From Paludibacteraceae bacterium (GTDB taxonomy: Bacteria > Bacteroidota > Bacteroidia > Bacteroidales > Paludibacteraceae), in the NCBI GenBank assembly GCA_017401985.1, contig JAFPNK010000025.1, positions 1 through 32,982 of the forward strand: a stretch of 32,982 bases of DNA. The letters run 5' to 3'. The notes below the pieces were generated by a model. It did no database searches and was not told the origin of the DNA. It was given only the letters and a program-made list of their open reading frames with translations. Every line of letters begins with the position of its first letter. Within the stretch, counting starts at the first letter, position 1. Below, piece by piece: positions 17,258 through 25,863 of this stretch. A program made the translations under genes and the position numbers.

Positions 17258-18219
17258 AAATGGGTAATAGGTAGGATTAGTAATCGCCATCCGAATCCAA
17301 CGAGCGGATGACAAGAAAAGAATGTTAAAAAGCCCACGATGAGCAGCAGGAGCAGATAGGGGGTGGCTGCAATAATGTCCACCCATTTACTCCAATGCCG
17401 GTGTCTGAGGTCTTGAATGCTCATCGCGAAAATAAACAGGAAGTACAATGCCAGCGCGAAAGGCCAGGATTGATACCACGGCGTCACCGGTTTGCTGAAA
17501 GGCGCTACCTTGCTCTCGCTCACAATCGGAGTGCCGTCTGACAGATGTGCCGATTGCATGTATAACATCAGTTCCTCCGGCAGGAACAGCCGCTGTTCGC
17601 TGGTCATCGGTTGGTCTGCTTTCGGACCGAAGAGCAGGCTGATACCGGCGTTCTCTAATGACCATTTGCCGGTGTAATGACGGATGAAAGCGCGATATGT
17701 TCGACCGGTATAACCGGTATAATCAGAAAGGATAGTATCGCCTATTGCATTGGAAATCAAGTAGTAAGGCCGTGTGGCACAATTGTCAAATACGAAGTTG
17801 TACAGATACTTGCGGTTCTGCGGTTCGTAATTGGTAGCCAAGGCCTCCCAGATCTGTTCGCGTTGCTCAGGAGTGAGATTGAGTACTTGTTCGTACACCG
17901 GCCGATGGGTCTCGTCGTACTCGTACATGAACCATTTCATGGACGAAGCACCAAGCTCATACCATGTTTCTCCCCGCACAAATTTCCAATAGAACTGCTC
18001 GGTGTTGAAATCGAAGATTCCGTAGTTGAATACATAATCGATCTTGTTCGCCGGGTCGCTGACGCGCAGGGCAGTGTGTCCGAAACGCGCGTATAATTCT
18101 TCTCCCGGAGCACAGGTGAGCAGGGAGATTCGCATCTGCTCATCTCCGTCATATGCTTTTGCTCCGATAGAAAGAACAAGGCAGAGCGTGAGGATTACTA
18201 TTCGTGATTTATGCCACAT
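17224..18219 (-). CDS. DUF4105 membrane protein (candidate lipoprotein N-acyltransferase, Lnb-like)
   Basis: The protein has 331 residues from the ATG at 18219; a GTG 39 bp upstream is less likely. A signal peptide (1-22) is followed by a soluble domain exported to the periplasm and three C-terminal membrane segments (~251-268, 283-301, 307-328). His48 in ARFGHTALRV and Cys147 in FDNCATRPYYLI are the conserved pair expected of a permuted NlpC/P60-like thiol enzyme. From memory, the Bacteroides lipoprotein N-acyltransferase Lnb belongs to this family. Whether this copy is that enzyme or another DUF4105 paralogue cannot be settled from the sequence. It overlaps PAP2 by 11 bp upstream and the AP-like gene by 34 bp downstream, so expression of the three is tied. 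Confidence 0.8.
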   Translation of the reverse strand: MWHKSRIVILTLCLVLSIGAKAYDGDEQMRISLLTCAPGEELYARFGHTALRVSDPANKIDYVFNYGIFDFNTEQFYWKFVRGETWYELGASSMKWFMYEYDETHRPVYEQVLNLTPEQREQIWEALATNYEPQNRKYLYNFVFDNCATRPYYLISNAIGDTILSDYTGYTGRTYRAFIRHYTGKWSLENAGISLLFGPKADQPMTSEQRLFLPEELMLYMQSAHLSDGTPIVSESKVAPFSKPVTPWYQSWPFALALYFLFIFAMSIQDLRHRHWSKWVDIIAATPYLLLLLIVGFLTFFSCHPLVGFGWRLLILPITHLCARLIYIIRR

Positions 18220-18847
18220 AACAATAGATACAATAAGGCAACGCGGTGCATGCCACACCCAATAACCAGCCGGTCATCACTTGTGCGGGCGTGTGTGCGT
18301 TCAAGCGCAGGCGCGCGTACATTACTAATAATATAACCCCTATCCACAAGCATAATGTGCCGATGGTAGGAACCGCTCCGATGCCGAGACAATAGGTGAT
18401 CAGGCCTCCGAAGAGTCCGCCCATGCCCGTCATGTGTGCGCTTATTTTCCAGAACAGATTGATGATCATCACCAGTATGATAGCCACGGTGGCTCCGATG
18501 GTCACGTATGACAGGAACGTCGGCACATTCAATTTAGATATCATCGTATAGCACCATACGCTAAAGCAGAAGATGGAGTACAGAAAGGGAACCGTTCGTT
18601 CTTGCGCTTTCTCAATCTGTATATCCGACACCGCGCCGCGGAAGATACGAATCCAGATGGCTGTGATCGGAATCACGGCGGTGATGAAGAACGTACTCAT
18701 TACCGCCACTACCATCCATACGATCGGCAGTTCGCGCACCACCGTGTGGTACGAGTAGCAGAACAGTGCCACGCCGTAGGTAGGAATAAAAAGCGGGTAG
18801 AAAACAACGCTTAGTATTTTGGCGATGATGTCTAATGTCTTGTTCAT
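18209..18847 (-). CDS. PAP2-like integral membrane phosphatase
   Basis: The protein has 212 residues and about six membrane helices. The three PAP2 signatures are present in variant form: KAQERTVPF (Lys80, Arg84), ISAHMTGMGG (Ser136, His138; in place of PSGH) and ARLRLNAHTPAQ (Arg179, His185). The acidic residue that normally follows the last His by four positions is Gln189 here. Family members dephosphorylate lipid phosphates such as undecaprenyl pyrophosphate or phosphatidic acid. The start codon overlaps the rpoN stop as ATGA. The variant motif leaves activity plausible but unproven. Confidence 0.8.
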   Translation of the reverse strand: MNKTLDIIAKILSVVFYPLFIPTYGVALFCYSYHTVVRELPIVWMVVAVMSTFFITAVIPITAIWIRIFRGAVSDIQIEKAQERTVPFLYSIFCFSVWCYTMISKLNVPTFLSYVTIGATVAIILVMIINLFWKISAHMTGMGGLFGGLITYCLGIGAVPTIGTLCLWIGVILLVMYARLRLNAHTPAQVMTGWLLGVACTALPYCIYCYVA

Positions 18848-20355
18848 ACCGATTTGCGTAAGCGTGCCACAGGAATATTGAGCAAGTCGCGGTATTTGGC
18901 GATGGTACGGCGCGCAATAGGATAGCCGTGTTGGCTTAACGCATCCACCAATTGCTCGTCCGTTAACGGGTTCTGTTTGTCTTCGGCTTCAATCAGTTCT
19001 TGCAGGATCTTCTTGATCTCACGCGTGGAAATCTCATCTCCGTCTGCGTTGGTCATGGACTCGGAGAAGAAGTATTTGAGCGGATAAATACCATGCCGTG
19101 TCTGTACGTACTTGCTGTTGCTCACGCGGGAGATAGTTGATACGTCGTAGCCGGTTAAGTCCGCTATGTTCTGCAGCACCATCGGTTTGAGACTGGTCTC
19201 TTCTCCGTCCAGGAAGAAATCGTATTGCATCCGGAGAATGGCCGTCATGGTCTTCATCAGCGTTTCGTTTCGCTGCTTGATGGCCTCAATGAAGATACCG
19301 GCTTCGTTGATCTTCTGTTTGATGAAGTTCTTCGCCTGGCGTGTCTCTTGCGTACGGGGCATACGGTCATACTCCTCCAGCATGCGGTTGTACTCCTTGC
19401 TAACATGCAGTTCCGGTACATCACCGGTGTTCAGCACAACGAACAATTCGTTATCGCGTTCCTCGATGGTGAAATCCGGTATAATAGTCTCCCGTTGCGT
19501 GTCGTACACCGATCCGGTGAATGCGTTGGCCGGTTTCTGATTGAGACGCATGATCTCCTGTACCGCGTCCTGGAATTGCTCATCGGTGCATTTGAGTAGT
19601 CGTTTGACTTGATCGAAATGATGCTTGGAGAAATGGTCGAAATACTTCGACAAAATACTGATAGCCAGTTGAATAGACTGCGAGTCCGGTTCCTCCTCCA
19701 GTTTGACTTCCAGTTGCTTGATGAGGCACTCTTGCAGGTTGGCGCTGGCGATGCCGGGAGGATCAAACTCCTTGATCTGCCGTACGATCTCTGCCATCTC
19801 CTCATCGGTGACGGTGATCTGCTCCTGGAACATGATATCATCCACCAGTTGCTCGGTGGTGCGGCGCAGATAGCCGTCGTCGTCGATGTTACCGAGTACC
19901 CATTTGGCAATGTGTCGCTGCGGTTTGGTCATCTTGGTCAGATAGATCTGCGACTTCAGTTCCTCAATCAGACTGCTGCCGCCGATGATAGGCACTTCGC
20001 GTCGGTCTTCATCCGCGGGATTATACTGCTGGTGCAGCATATAACTCGGTGTCTCATCGTCGGATATATACTGCTCGTAATTGAAGTCTTCGTTTTGCAG
20101 CGGGTCTCGCTGACGTCCGTCATCATAGCCGTCATCCGGCATGTAGTTGTCGTCGAACTCATCGTAGGTGTCGCCGTACTCGTTGGTAGCCGCGTCGTCG
20201 CGTCCTTCCTCCAACGCGGGGTTCATTTGCAACTCCTCGTTGATCCGTTGGTTCAATTCGACAGACGGCAATTCGAGCATTCGAATCACCTGAATCTGCG
20301 CAGGCGTTAGTTTGGTCGTCTGCGTGATTGTTTGTTGAAGACCCGCTTTTTGCAT
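18844..20355 (-). CDS. rpoN: RNA polymerase sigma-54 factor
   Basis: The protein has 503 residues and directs RNA polymerase to -24/-12 promoters, which need an ATP-driven enhancer-binding activator. Region I at the N-terminus (QTTKLTPAQIQVIRMLELP, ~11-29) interacts with the activator. It is followed by a strongly acidic region II (~50-115), the core-binding domain (~120-310), the DNA-binding helix-turn-helix and the RpoN box ARRTIAKYR (481-489). All parts are present at normal length. It sits 6 bp after the degT gene and overlaps the PAP2 gene by 4 bp. No sigma-54 activator gene is in the window. Confidence 0.97.
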   Translation of the reverse strand: MQKAGLQQTITQTTKLTPAQIQVIRMLELPSVELNQRINEELQMNPALEEGRDDAATNEYGDTYDEFDDNYMPDDGYDDGRQRDPLQNEDFNYEQYISDDETPSYMLHQQYNPADEDRREVPIIGGSSLIEELKSQIYLTKMTKPQRHIAKWVLGNIDDDGYLRRTTEQLVDDIMFQEQITVTDEEMAEIVRQIKEFDPPGIASANLQECLIKQLEVKLEEEPDSQSIQLAISILSKYFDHFSKHHFDQVKRLLKCTDEQFQDAVQEIMRLNQKPANAFTGSVYDTQRETIIPDFTIEERDNELFVVLNTGDVPELHVSKEYNRMLEEYDRMPRTQETRQAKNFIKQKINEAGIFIEAIKQRNETLMKTMTAILRMQYDFFLDGEETSLKPMVLQNIADLTGYDVSTISRVSNSKYVQTRHGIYPLKYFFSESMTNADGDEISTREIKKILQELIEAEDKQNPLTDEQLVDALSQHGYPIARRTIAKYRDLLNIPVARLRKSV

Positions 20356-20361
20356 ATCCGG

Positions 20362-21486
20362 TTAGATTAACTCAAGTACACTCGAGGTGATATAACGTAA
20401 CTGTTCCTCGTCCAGTTCGGTGTGCATAGGAAGCGACAAGACGCATGCAGCCAGTCTCTCGGCCACCGGAAAATCGCCGTCCTTGTATCGTGGATCGAGG
20501 TATGCTTTCTGTTGATGCAGCGGCACCGGATAATAGATCATAGCCGGTATACCGCGTTCGGCCAGTCCTTCGCGCAGCTGGTCGCGGTTCGCACCCACGA
20601 CGCGCAGGGTGTATTGATGGAACACATGCGTGGAGTGCTCCTGTCGTCCCGGAATCAGCAGTTTGCTGTTACCTGCGAACGCTTGGTCGTAGTAGGCCGC
20701 CGCTTTCTGACGGGCTGCGATGTACTCGTCCAAATGGGGTAGTTTGGCATCCAGCACAGCGGCTTGGATACTATCCAGACGGCTGTTGACACCGATCAGG
20801 TCATGGTGATAACGAACGACCATTCCGTGGTTCGCAATAGCCCGCATACGTGCTGCCAGTTCGTCATCGTTGGTGAAGATAGCACCGCCGTCTCCGTAGC
20901 AACCTAAGTTCTTGGACGGGAAGAAGGATGTGCAACCTATATGTCCGATGGTTCCTGCCTGTTTGGTCTGTCCGTTGGCGAAGGTGTACTTGGCGCCTAT
21001 AGCCTGACACGCGTCTTCGACCACATAGAGATGGTGCTCGTTAGCCAGAGCCATCAAGGCCTCCATGTTCGCGCATTGACCGAACAGATGAACGGGTACG
21101 ATAGCTTTGGTCTTAGGCGTGATAGCGCGACGAACGGCTTCAACATCCATGTTCATCGTGTTCCAGTCCACATCCACCACAACCGGCGTCAGACCTAACA
21201 ATGCAACCACTTCGGCCGTGGCAATGAACGTAAACGTCGGGGTGATCACTTCGTCACCCGGCTTCAGTCCTAAACCCATCAGCGCTATTTGTAACGCATC
21301 GGTACCGTTACCGACGTTGATCACATGCTTGGCGCCGGTATATTGCTCCAGATGAGCCTGAAAATCAGCAACTTTCTGTCCCTTGACAAAGGCTGCGCTG
21401 TCGATTACTTCTTGAATGCCTGCATTGATATCCTGTTTGATACGCGCGTACTGCGACTGCAGGTCAACCATTTGAATCTTTTTCAT
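20362..21486 (-). CDS. DegT/DnrJ/EryC1/StrS-family sugar aminotransferase
   Basis: The protein has 374 residues and is a cytoplasmic PLP enzyme that transfers an amino group from glutamate to a keto-sugar nucleotide for LPS, capsule or glycan synthesis. The PLP lysine is 192 (FFPSKNLGCYGDGGA), the ring-nitrogen Asp is 158 (VVEDACQA), and GNGTDAL (59-65) binds the phosphate. The sugar product cannot be deduced. It lies 3 bp after ybbR and 6 bp before rpoN, without other nucleotide-sugar genes nearby. This is unusual, because such aminotransferases normally sit in glycan clusters. Confidence 0.93.
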   Translation of the reverse strand: MKKIQMVDLQSQYARIKQDINAGIQEVIDSAAFVKGQKVADFQAHLEQYTGAKHVINVGNGTDALQIALMGLGLKPGDEVITPTFTFIATAEVVALLGLTPVVVDVDWNTMNMDVEAVRRAITPKTKAIVPVHLFGQCANMEALMALANEHHLYVVEDACQAIGAKYTFANGQTKQAGTIGHIGCTSFFPSKNLGCYGDGGAIFTNDDELAARMRAIANHGMVVRYHHDLIGVNSRLDSIQAAVLDAKLPHLDEYIAARQKAAAYYDQAFAGNSKLLIPGRQEHSTHVFHQYTLRVVGANRDQLREGLAERGIPAMIYYPVPLHQQKAYLDPRYKDGDFPVAERLAACVLSLPMHTELDEEQLRYITSSVLELI

Positions 21487-21489
21487 TGC

Positions 21490-22428
21490 TTATTGTTCTA
21501 ACATAAACTCCACCACAGCCGGGTATGCCCAAGCGGATGTGATGTACGAATCGGAATAATGAATATCTACATCCAAGGTCTCCGTACGTAGCGGAGAGTA
21601 GGTACAAGTGGCCGTTATATCGCTCGCTTGCACTTCATTAAAATGCCGCATGGCCACGCGTACGTTCACCTCCACTTCGTTGGGGAAGATACGGATCTTA
21701 TATCCCTCCGGCACACCGATGGCGCGAATGGGCAGGATAAACTTCTTCTCCGTAAACCGCTCGGTGATGACCGTTATATCCACGCTGTCTCTGTCTGCAC
21801 GCACGGCAGCCGGCAGTGCCAGCGCGACACGCATGGAGGTAGTGTCCACCAGGTCGGTCAGCTCCGTGAGTTCGGTATAGACGGTGTCTATCTTGTTCAG
21901 CACGCGGTCCTGACCGTACAGTTTGATTCGCGAATGGCTGAGTTGAACGTCTCCCACCTGCTGGTACTCGTTAGCCGGCGTCACTGCACCGTCAAAAACG
22001 ACGACCACAGTCTTCTCCTGTTCCGTGAAATAGGTACAAGTGATGTCTTCCGGTTGGGTGGCAATCAGACTACTCGTTCCCTGCAGAATATCGCTGATGC
22101 TTCGTCTCAAGGCATCTGACGGCACATGGATCGTCCCTTTGTCGCCGTGGATATACGTACGCAGATCAATGGTGAGATGCAAGGGCTCACGATGGTATGC
22201 GTTCAGTCGCGAACCGGCATCGCGCACCTCGATCATCACCTTGTCCGGCAGTCCTTCTTCTCCCAAACCGATAGATCCCGGCTTGCCTGTGTACTGGATA
22301 TACACCGGCACGTAGGTATTACGCACCGAGTGCATGGCATGACCGTACCAGATGAGTGCAGCCAGTAGCAGGAACAGCAGGAACGTCAGTACGTCCGACC
22401 AGACTATGCGGCGGGAAAACGGTTTCAT
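21490..22428 (-). CDS. YbbR-domain membrane-anchored protein
   Basis: The protein has 312 residues with one N-terminal membrane anchor (~12-28) and the rest extracytoplasmic. It has repeated beta-rich YbbR-like segments, for example LPDKVMIEVRDAGSRLNAY, IKLYGQDRVLNKIDTVYTE and PNEVEVNVRVAMRHF. In Firmicutes the YbbR protein CdaR modulates a diadenylate cyclase; no cyclase is beside this one. The order nusB-yajC-ybbR is a common Bacteroidota arrangement. In my recollection it is often followed by coaE, whose place is taken here by a degT gene. Confidence 0.85.
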   Translation of the reverse strand: MKPFSRRIVWSDVLTFLLFLLLAALIWYGHAMHSVRNTYVPVYIQYTGKPGSIGLGEEGLPDKVMIEVRDAGSRLNAYHREPLHLTIDLRTYIHGDKGTIHVPSDALRRSISDILQGTSSLIATQPEDITCTYFTEQEKTVVVVFDGAVTPANEYQQVGDVQLSHSRIKLYGQDRVLNKIDTVYTELTELTDLVDTTSMRVALALPAAVRADRDSVDITVITERFTEKKFILPIRAIGVPEGYKIRIFPNEVEVNVRVAMRHFNEVQASDITATCTYSPLRTETLDVDIHYSDSYITSAWAYPAVVEFMLEQ

Positions 22429-22436
22429 TCGTTGGA

Positions 22437-22787
22437 TTATTTCTTCTCGTTAGCAGCTTGGTTAGCATCCGCAGCATCCAGGAAGACGCTGTCTTTGCTC
22501 ACTTTGATGGTCACATCTTTCGCAATCGTGACGATGAGAGTGGTCTCTTGCACCTCTTTGATCTCGCCGTAGATACCACCTGCGGTAACCACTTTGTCAC
22601 CTTTCTTCATGGCATCACGCTGTTTCTGCAATTCTTTCTGTTTCTTCGTCTGAGGACGAATCATGAAGAAATAGAAAACAACCATGATTAGGATCATCAT
22701 GATCCAGAACGACCACTGTGATTGACCACCTTCAGCACCTTCTGCAGCTGCTGTACCATTCATTAACAATAAAATGTAATTAAGCAT
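22437..22787 (-). CDS. yajC: YajC preprotein translocase accessory subunit
   Basis: The protein has 116 residues with a single membrane helix (~26-44) followed by the YajC hallmark FFMIRPQTKKQKE and a basic, beta-rich cytoplasmic domain (KGDKVVTAGGIYGEI). It associates with SecDF-YidC next to the Sec translocon. The C-terminus is an acidic, Ala-rich tail. It starts 37 bp after nusB, and a heptamer tract lies in that gap. Confidence 0.96.
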   Translation of the reverse strand: MLNYILLLMNGTAAAEGAEGGQSQWSFWIMMILIMVVFYFFMIRPQTKKQKELQKQRDAMKKGDKVVTAGGIYGEIKEVQETTLIVTIAKDVTIKVSKDSVFLDAADANQAANEKK

Positions 22788-22813
22788 AATTATTTGATTT
22801 TTAAATTGTTATC

Positions 22814-22827
22814 CCTATAACCTTTCA
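22814..22827. repeat. Short heptamer tract at the nusB stop
   Basis: Two adjoining units, CCTATAA and CCTTTCA, on the plus strand fit the CCKWTMA pattern seen elsewhere in the window. The second unit contains the nusB stop codon (TGA on the minus strand). On its own this is weak; it counts only as part of the set. Confidence 0.4.
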
Positions 22828-23778
22828 CTTCAGCGTATATCCTTTGATGAACGAGCCTTCGTGGGTCAGGTCGCGCAGTATCTCGGTCAGAATGCCGTTG
22901 ATGAACATATAGCTCTTGTCTCCGGAATACTCCTTGGCTAACTCGATGTACTCGTTGAGCGAGATGGTGAGCGGTATCTGCTCAAACTCCAGGATCTCCG
23001 CCAGCGCCACCTCCAAAATGATGCGGTCCATGTAGGCAATACGGTCGGCATCCCAGCCCTTGAGGTGCGAGTTCACCAACTGCTCGTACCGCTCGTGTCC
23101 GGCGATGGCTTTGTCCAGCAGATCGACTGCAAAACGCAGTTCGTCCTCATTGTCAAACATCTCTAATAGCGGTGTTTCGGGCGTGCTGTCTTCTTTGAAC
23201 CGCTTGACGGTCTTGATGACATAACTGATGATCACATCCGCATCCACCGTCCAGTTGGATTTGTCGAGCACCACTTCCATCTCCTCCAGCGCGTCATAGA
23301 ACTGCTCGTTCTCCGGCAGCAGGTGTTGATATATCTGGCGCCAGAGACGTTTGTCATCCTCGTACGTGCAGGTCTCTGCCTCCATGTATTGCTTGTAGAA
23401 TTCGCTCTCCACGAGCTGGCGATAGACACTGCTGACAGCGGCAGCACCACTGTCCCAAGCCAAATGCTGCTCGGCAATGCGCGCGCGTAAAGCACGGTTA
23501 TCAAACAACTGCTGCGCCAAACGGTTCTGCACAAAGCGACGGTTGGGTTGCCATTTCGAGTGCGTAGCGCGCGCACGAGTGATCTGATCCTCCATCTGCG
23601 TCTGCGCGTAGGCAGTCAGTTCGTTGGCAAAATCCAACAAGATGAAATATAAATCGTAGGTGTCAGCAAAACTCTTGCGTAACTCGCTGCGAACGGATGT
23701 TGCCGTTTTGTCTTGATCCTTGTAGAAAGCGAACAGTGTTTGCACAACACGTGTTCGAACCATAGTTCTATTTATCAT
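22825..23778 (-). CDS. nusB: NusB transcription antitermination factor (long Bacteroidota form)
   Basis: The protein has 317 residues, about twice the size of Escherichia coli NusB because of an N-terminal extension typical of this phylum (MINRTMVRTRVVQTLFAFY at the start, then helical segments to ~residue 180). The canonical NusB fold occupies the C-terminal ~120 residues, ending ISLNEYIELAKEYSGDKSYMFINGIL. NusB with NusE/S10 binds boxA RNA in ribosomal RNA leaders. It is the first gene of the eleven-gene run and has a well-formed promoter. Confidence 0.93.
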   Translation of the reverse strand: MINRTMVRTRVVQTLFAFYKDQDKTATSVRSELRKSFADTYDLYFILLDFANELTAYAQTQMEDQITRARATHSKWQPNRRFVQNRLAQQLFDNRALRARIAEQHLAWDSGAAAVSSVYRQLVESEFYKQYMEAETCTYEDDKRLWRQIYQHLLPENEQFYDALEEMEVVLDKSNWTVDADVIISYVIKTVKRFKEDSTPETPLLEMFDNEDELRFAVDLLDKAIAGHERYEQLVNSHLKGWDADRIAYMDRIILEVALAEILEFEQIPLTISLNEYIELAKEYSGDKSYMFINGILTEILRDLTHEGSFIKGYTLK

Positions 23779-23794
23779 ATATTAAAAATTTGCG

Positions 23795-23825
23795 CAAAGT
23801 TACAAAAAAATTTGCATATGTGCAA
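23795..23825 (-). promoter_or_regulatory. Bacteroidota promoter of the nusB-fbp run
   Basis: On the minus strand the -7 box is TAACTTTG (23795-23802) and the -33 TTG (23823-23825) is 20 bp upstream. It is interleaved with the divergent promoter of the DUF3276 gene. Confidence 0.8.
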
Positions 23826-23842
23826 GAAAAGTTGTAATTTTG
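23811..23842 (+). promoter_or_regulatory. Bacteroidota promoter of the DUF3276 gene
   Basis: The -33 TTTG (23811-23814) and the -7 TAATTTTG (23835-23842) are separated by 20 bp. The leader to the ATG at 23882 is about 33 nt. The -33 element lies between the -7 and -33 elements of the nusB promoter on the other strand. Confidence 0.8.
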
Positions 23843-23881
23843 CAGCGAATTTTGGAAATTCTCTTAAAAATATCGGAAAAA

Positions 23882-24268
23882 ATGGAAAATCAAGAGAGAC
23901 GCGAACAGGAGATTGTTTACAGCCGTTCAGTGAAAGCAGGAAAGCGTATTTATTACTTAGATGTACGTAAGGCGCGTAACGAGGATTTGTATCTGTGTAT
24001 TACAGAGAGCAAGCGTCGTCAGGCCGAAGGTGATGAAGTTCCTACTTTTGAGAAGCACAAGGTATTCCTGTACAAAGAAGATTTTGCTCACTTTACAGAA
24101 GGTTTACAGGACGTCATTGCTTACGTACAAAGCCAAATGGGAGACATTGAGGAGCGCCAGGAATGGACTCCGGAAAAAGAGGAAGCGTCTGCCGCTCAAG
24201 CAGAGGACGCAGCCGGCGATGAGACTCCTAAGAAAAAAGGTCTTTTCGGAATCTTCAAGAAAAACTAA
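23882..24268 (+). CDS. DUF3276 PUR-like nucleic-acid-binding protein
   Basis: The protein has 128 residues and is probably cytoplasmic. The first ~90 residues (IVYSRSVKAGKRIYYLDVRK, YLCITESKR, FEKHKVFLYKEDFAHFTEGL) match the DUF3276 family, whose fold resembles the PUR-alpha single-stranded DNA/RNA-binding module. The tail is acidic and Ala/Glu-rich and ends in a basic KKKGLFGIFKKN. The ATG at 23882 is chosen because the earlier in-frame TTG at 23840 lies inside the promoter. It is a single gene, convergent with coaBC; I see no terminator in the 21-bp gap. Confidence 0.88.
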   Translation: MENQERREQEIVYSRSVKAGKRIYYLDVRKARNEDLYLCITESKRRQAEGDEVPTFEKHKVFLYKEDFAHFTEGLQDVIAYVQSQMGDIEERQEWTPEKEEASAAQAEDAAGDETPKKKGLFGIFKKN

Positions 24269-24289
24269 ACGAGACGTAGAGACGAGTGA

Positions 24290-25498
24290 TTACAGCAGGG
24301 CATCGATGATGCCTTCTGCTGTCTCGGCTTTACTGAGCAATGGTAATTCGATAGAATGGCCATTGGCACGGAAGATGGTTACGCGATTGGTATCCACTCC
24401 GAATCCCGCGCCTGAGTCGCGGAGGGAGTTAAGCACGATAGCGTCCATTTGTTTGCGCTCCATTTTGCGGAGCGCATTTGTTTTCTCATGCTGGGTCTCG
24501 AGCGCAAAACCGATGAGTGTTTGTCTGTTCTGTTTCCGCTCTCCCAGCGCTTTGGCTATATCGGGCGTAGTAGCCAGTTGCAGCGTCAGTTCGGTCTGAC
24601 CGTCCTGTTTCTTGATTTTCTCATTCGCTTCGTTGACCGGTGCAAAATCTGCGACTGCGGCGCATAAGATGGCCGTATCCGTTGTCGGCCATGCAGTCAG
24701 ACAGGCTTCGTACATAGCCTGTGCGCTGAGCGCATCGATGCGTCGGATAGTGCCGAAGGGATTGATGACCGGTGCGGAGACAGCTCCGCAGACCAGGGTC
24801 ACCTCTGCGCCTCGTCGTGCACAAGCATGCGCCAGCGCTACGCCCATCTTTCCGGTGGAGTAGTTACTGATGAAGCGAACGGGATCGATCTTCTCTTGCG
24901 TACCTCCGGCGGTGATGAGCACGTGTCGGCCTTTCATCGTGTCGGGTGTCAGTACGTGCTCCAGTGCTTCTTGCAGCACTTCTATCTCCGGCATACGCCC
25001 TTTGCCGCATGTGCCGCATGCCAATGGCCCTTCTTCCGGTTCCAGCACACGCACGTTTTTCCAGGCGCGCAAGGTCTCGATGGCGTGTTGCACGGCGGGG
25101 TTCTCCCACATCTTGTCGTTCATAGCCGGCGCTACCACAATCGGCTTGCGTGCGGCGCAGGAACAGATCGTGGTGGTCAGAGCGTCATCGGCAATGCCCG
25201 AGGCCGTCTTGCATAGCACGTTCGCCGTGGCGGGCGCTACAATCATCGCGTCACACCATTCGGGTAAGGAGATATGCTCGGTGGAGTGCTCGTTGATGGC
25301 GGCAAACACATCCGAATACACCCTGCTTCCCGAAACGGTTTGCAGGGTGAGTTCAGTGACAAATTCCAGCGCGTGCTTCGTGGTCGTTACCCTCACTTCC
25401 GCTCCCGCTTTGACGAGCGAACGGATGAGTTCGGGTATCTTGTACGCCGCGATACCTCCGCTGATGCCTACTAATATGTGTCTGCCTTTTAACGACAT
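24290..25498 (-). CDS. coaBC: Bifunctional phosphopantothenoylcysteine decarboxylase / phosphopantothenate-cysteine ligase
   Basis: The protein has 402 residues and carries out two consecutive steps of coenzyme A synthesis. The N-terminal CoaC flavoprotein has GISGGIAAYK (11-20), catalytic His75, APAMN (123-127) and the flap CGTCGKGRM (161-169). The CoaB half begins at ~190 with ITAGGTQEKIDPVRF (195-209) and SNYSTGKMG (211-219), and includes KIKK further on. Length and motifs are complete. It follows rpoZ by 24 bp in the bamD-rpoZ-coaBC operon, a familiar order in this phylum. Confidence 0.97.
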   Translation of the reverse strand: MSLKGRHILVGISGGIAAYKIPELIRSLVKAGAEVRVTTTKHALEFVTELTLQTVSGSRVYSDVFAAINEHSTEHISLPEWCDAMIVAPATANVLCKTASGIADDALTTTICSCAARKPIVVAPAMNDKMWENPAVQHAIETLRAWKNVRVLEPEEGPLACGTCGKGRMPEIEVLQEALEHVLTPDTMKGRHVLITAGGTQEKIDPVRFISNYSTGKMGVALAHACARRGAEVTLVCGAVSAPVINPFGTIRRIDALSAQAMYEACLTAWPTTDTAILCAAVADFAPVNEANEKIKKQDGQTELTLQLATTPDIAKALGERKQNRQTLIGFALETQHEKTNALRKMERKQMDAIVLNSLRDSGAGFGVDTNRVTIFRANGHSIELPLLSKAETAEGIIDALL

Positions 25499-25522
25499 TG
25501 TCCGCCTCCGGATGCGATCCGG

Positions 25523-25855
25523 TTACTTCAACGCCTCATCGCGGTTACCGGTACGGTAAACGAGTTCACCGTCGATGAACTCCTGGGTAGCCATCAGGGT
25601 CGGCTTCGGCAGACGCTCGTATTGACGGCTGATCTCAATTTGCTCTTTGTTCTCAAAGGTCTCCTCGAGGTTGTCTTGAGGAATAGAGAAATCTTGCAGT
25701 TTGGCGTCCAACTCACGTTTGATGCCCGTGCTAATCTGATTGGCACGTTTAGCAATAATAGCCACGGTCTCGTACACGTTCCCAACCGGTTCTGTCAATT
25801 GGTTGATGTCACGGGTTACCGTGTTCTTCGGTGCTTTTGAATTCTTGTAATCCAT
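25523..25855 (-). CDS. rpoZ: RNA polymerase omega subunit, Bacteroidota type
   Basis: The protein has 110 residues and binds the beta-prime subunit, helping polymerase assembly. The segment VYETVAIIAKRANQIS (~27-42) is the omega core (the conserved ANQ region). The C-terminal half (IEISRQYERLPKPTLMATQEF) is the phylum-specific extension. It is placed 8 bp after bamD. Confidence 0.9.
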   Translation of the reverse strand: MDYKNSKAPKNTVTRDINQLTEPVGNVYETVAIIAKRANQISTGIKRELDAKLQDFSIPQDNLEETFENKEQIEISRQYERLPKPTLMATQEFIDGELVYRTGNRDEALK

Positions 25856-25863
25856 ATCTATCT

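Noticed and set aside
17257-17386. Longer N-terminus of the AP-like protein starting at 17386
   Set aside because: It would place a 43-residue segment in front of a good signal peptide and lies entirely within the DUF4105 coding region.
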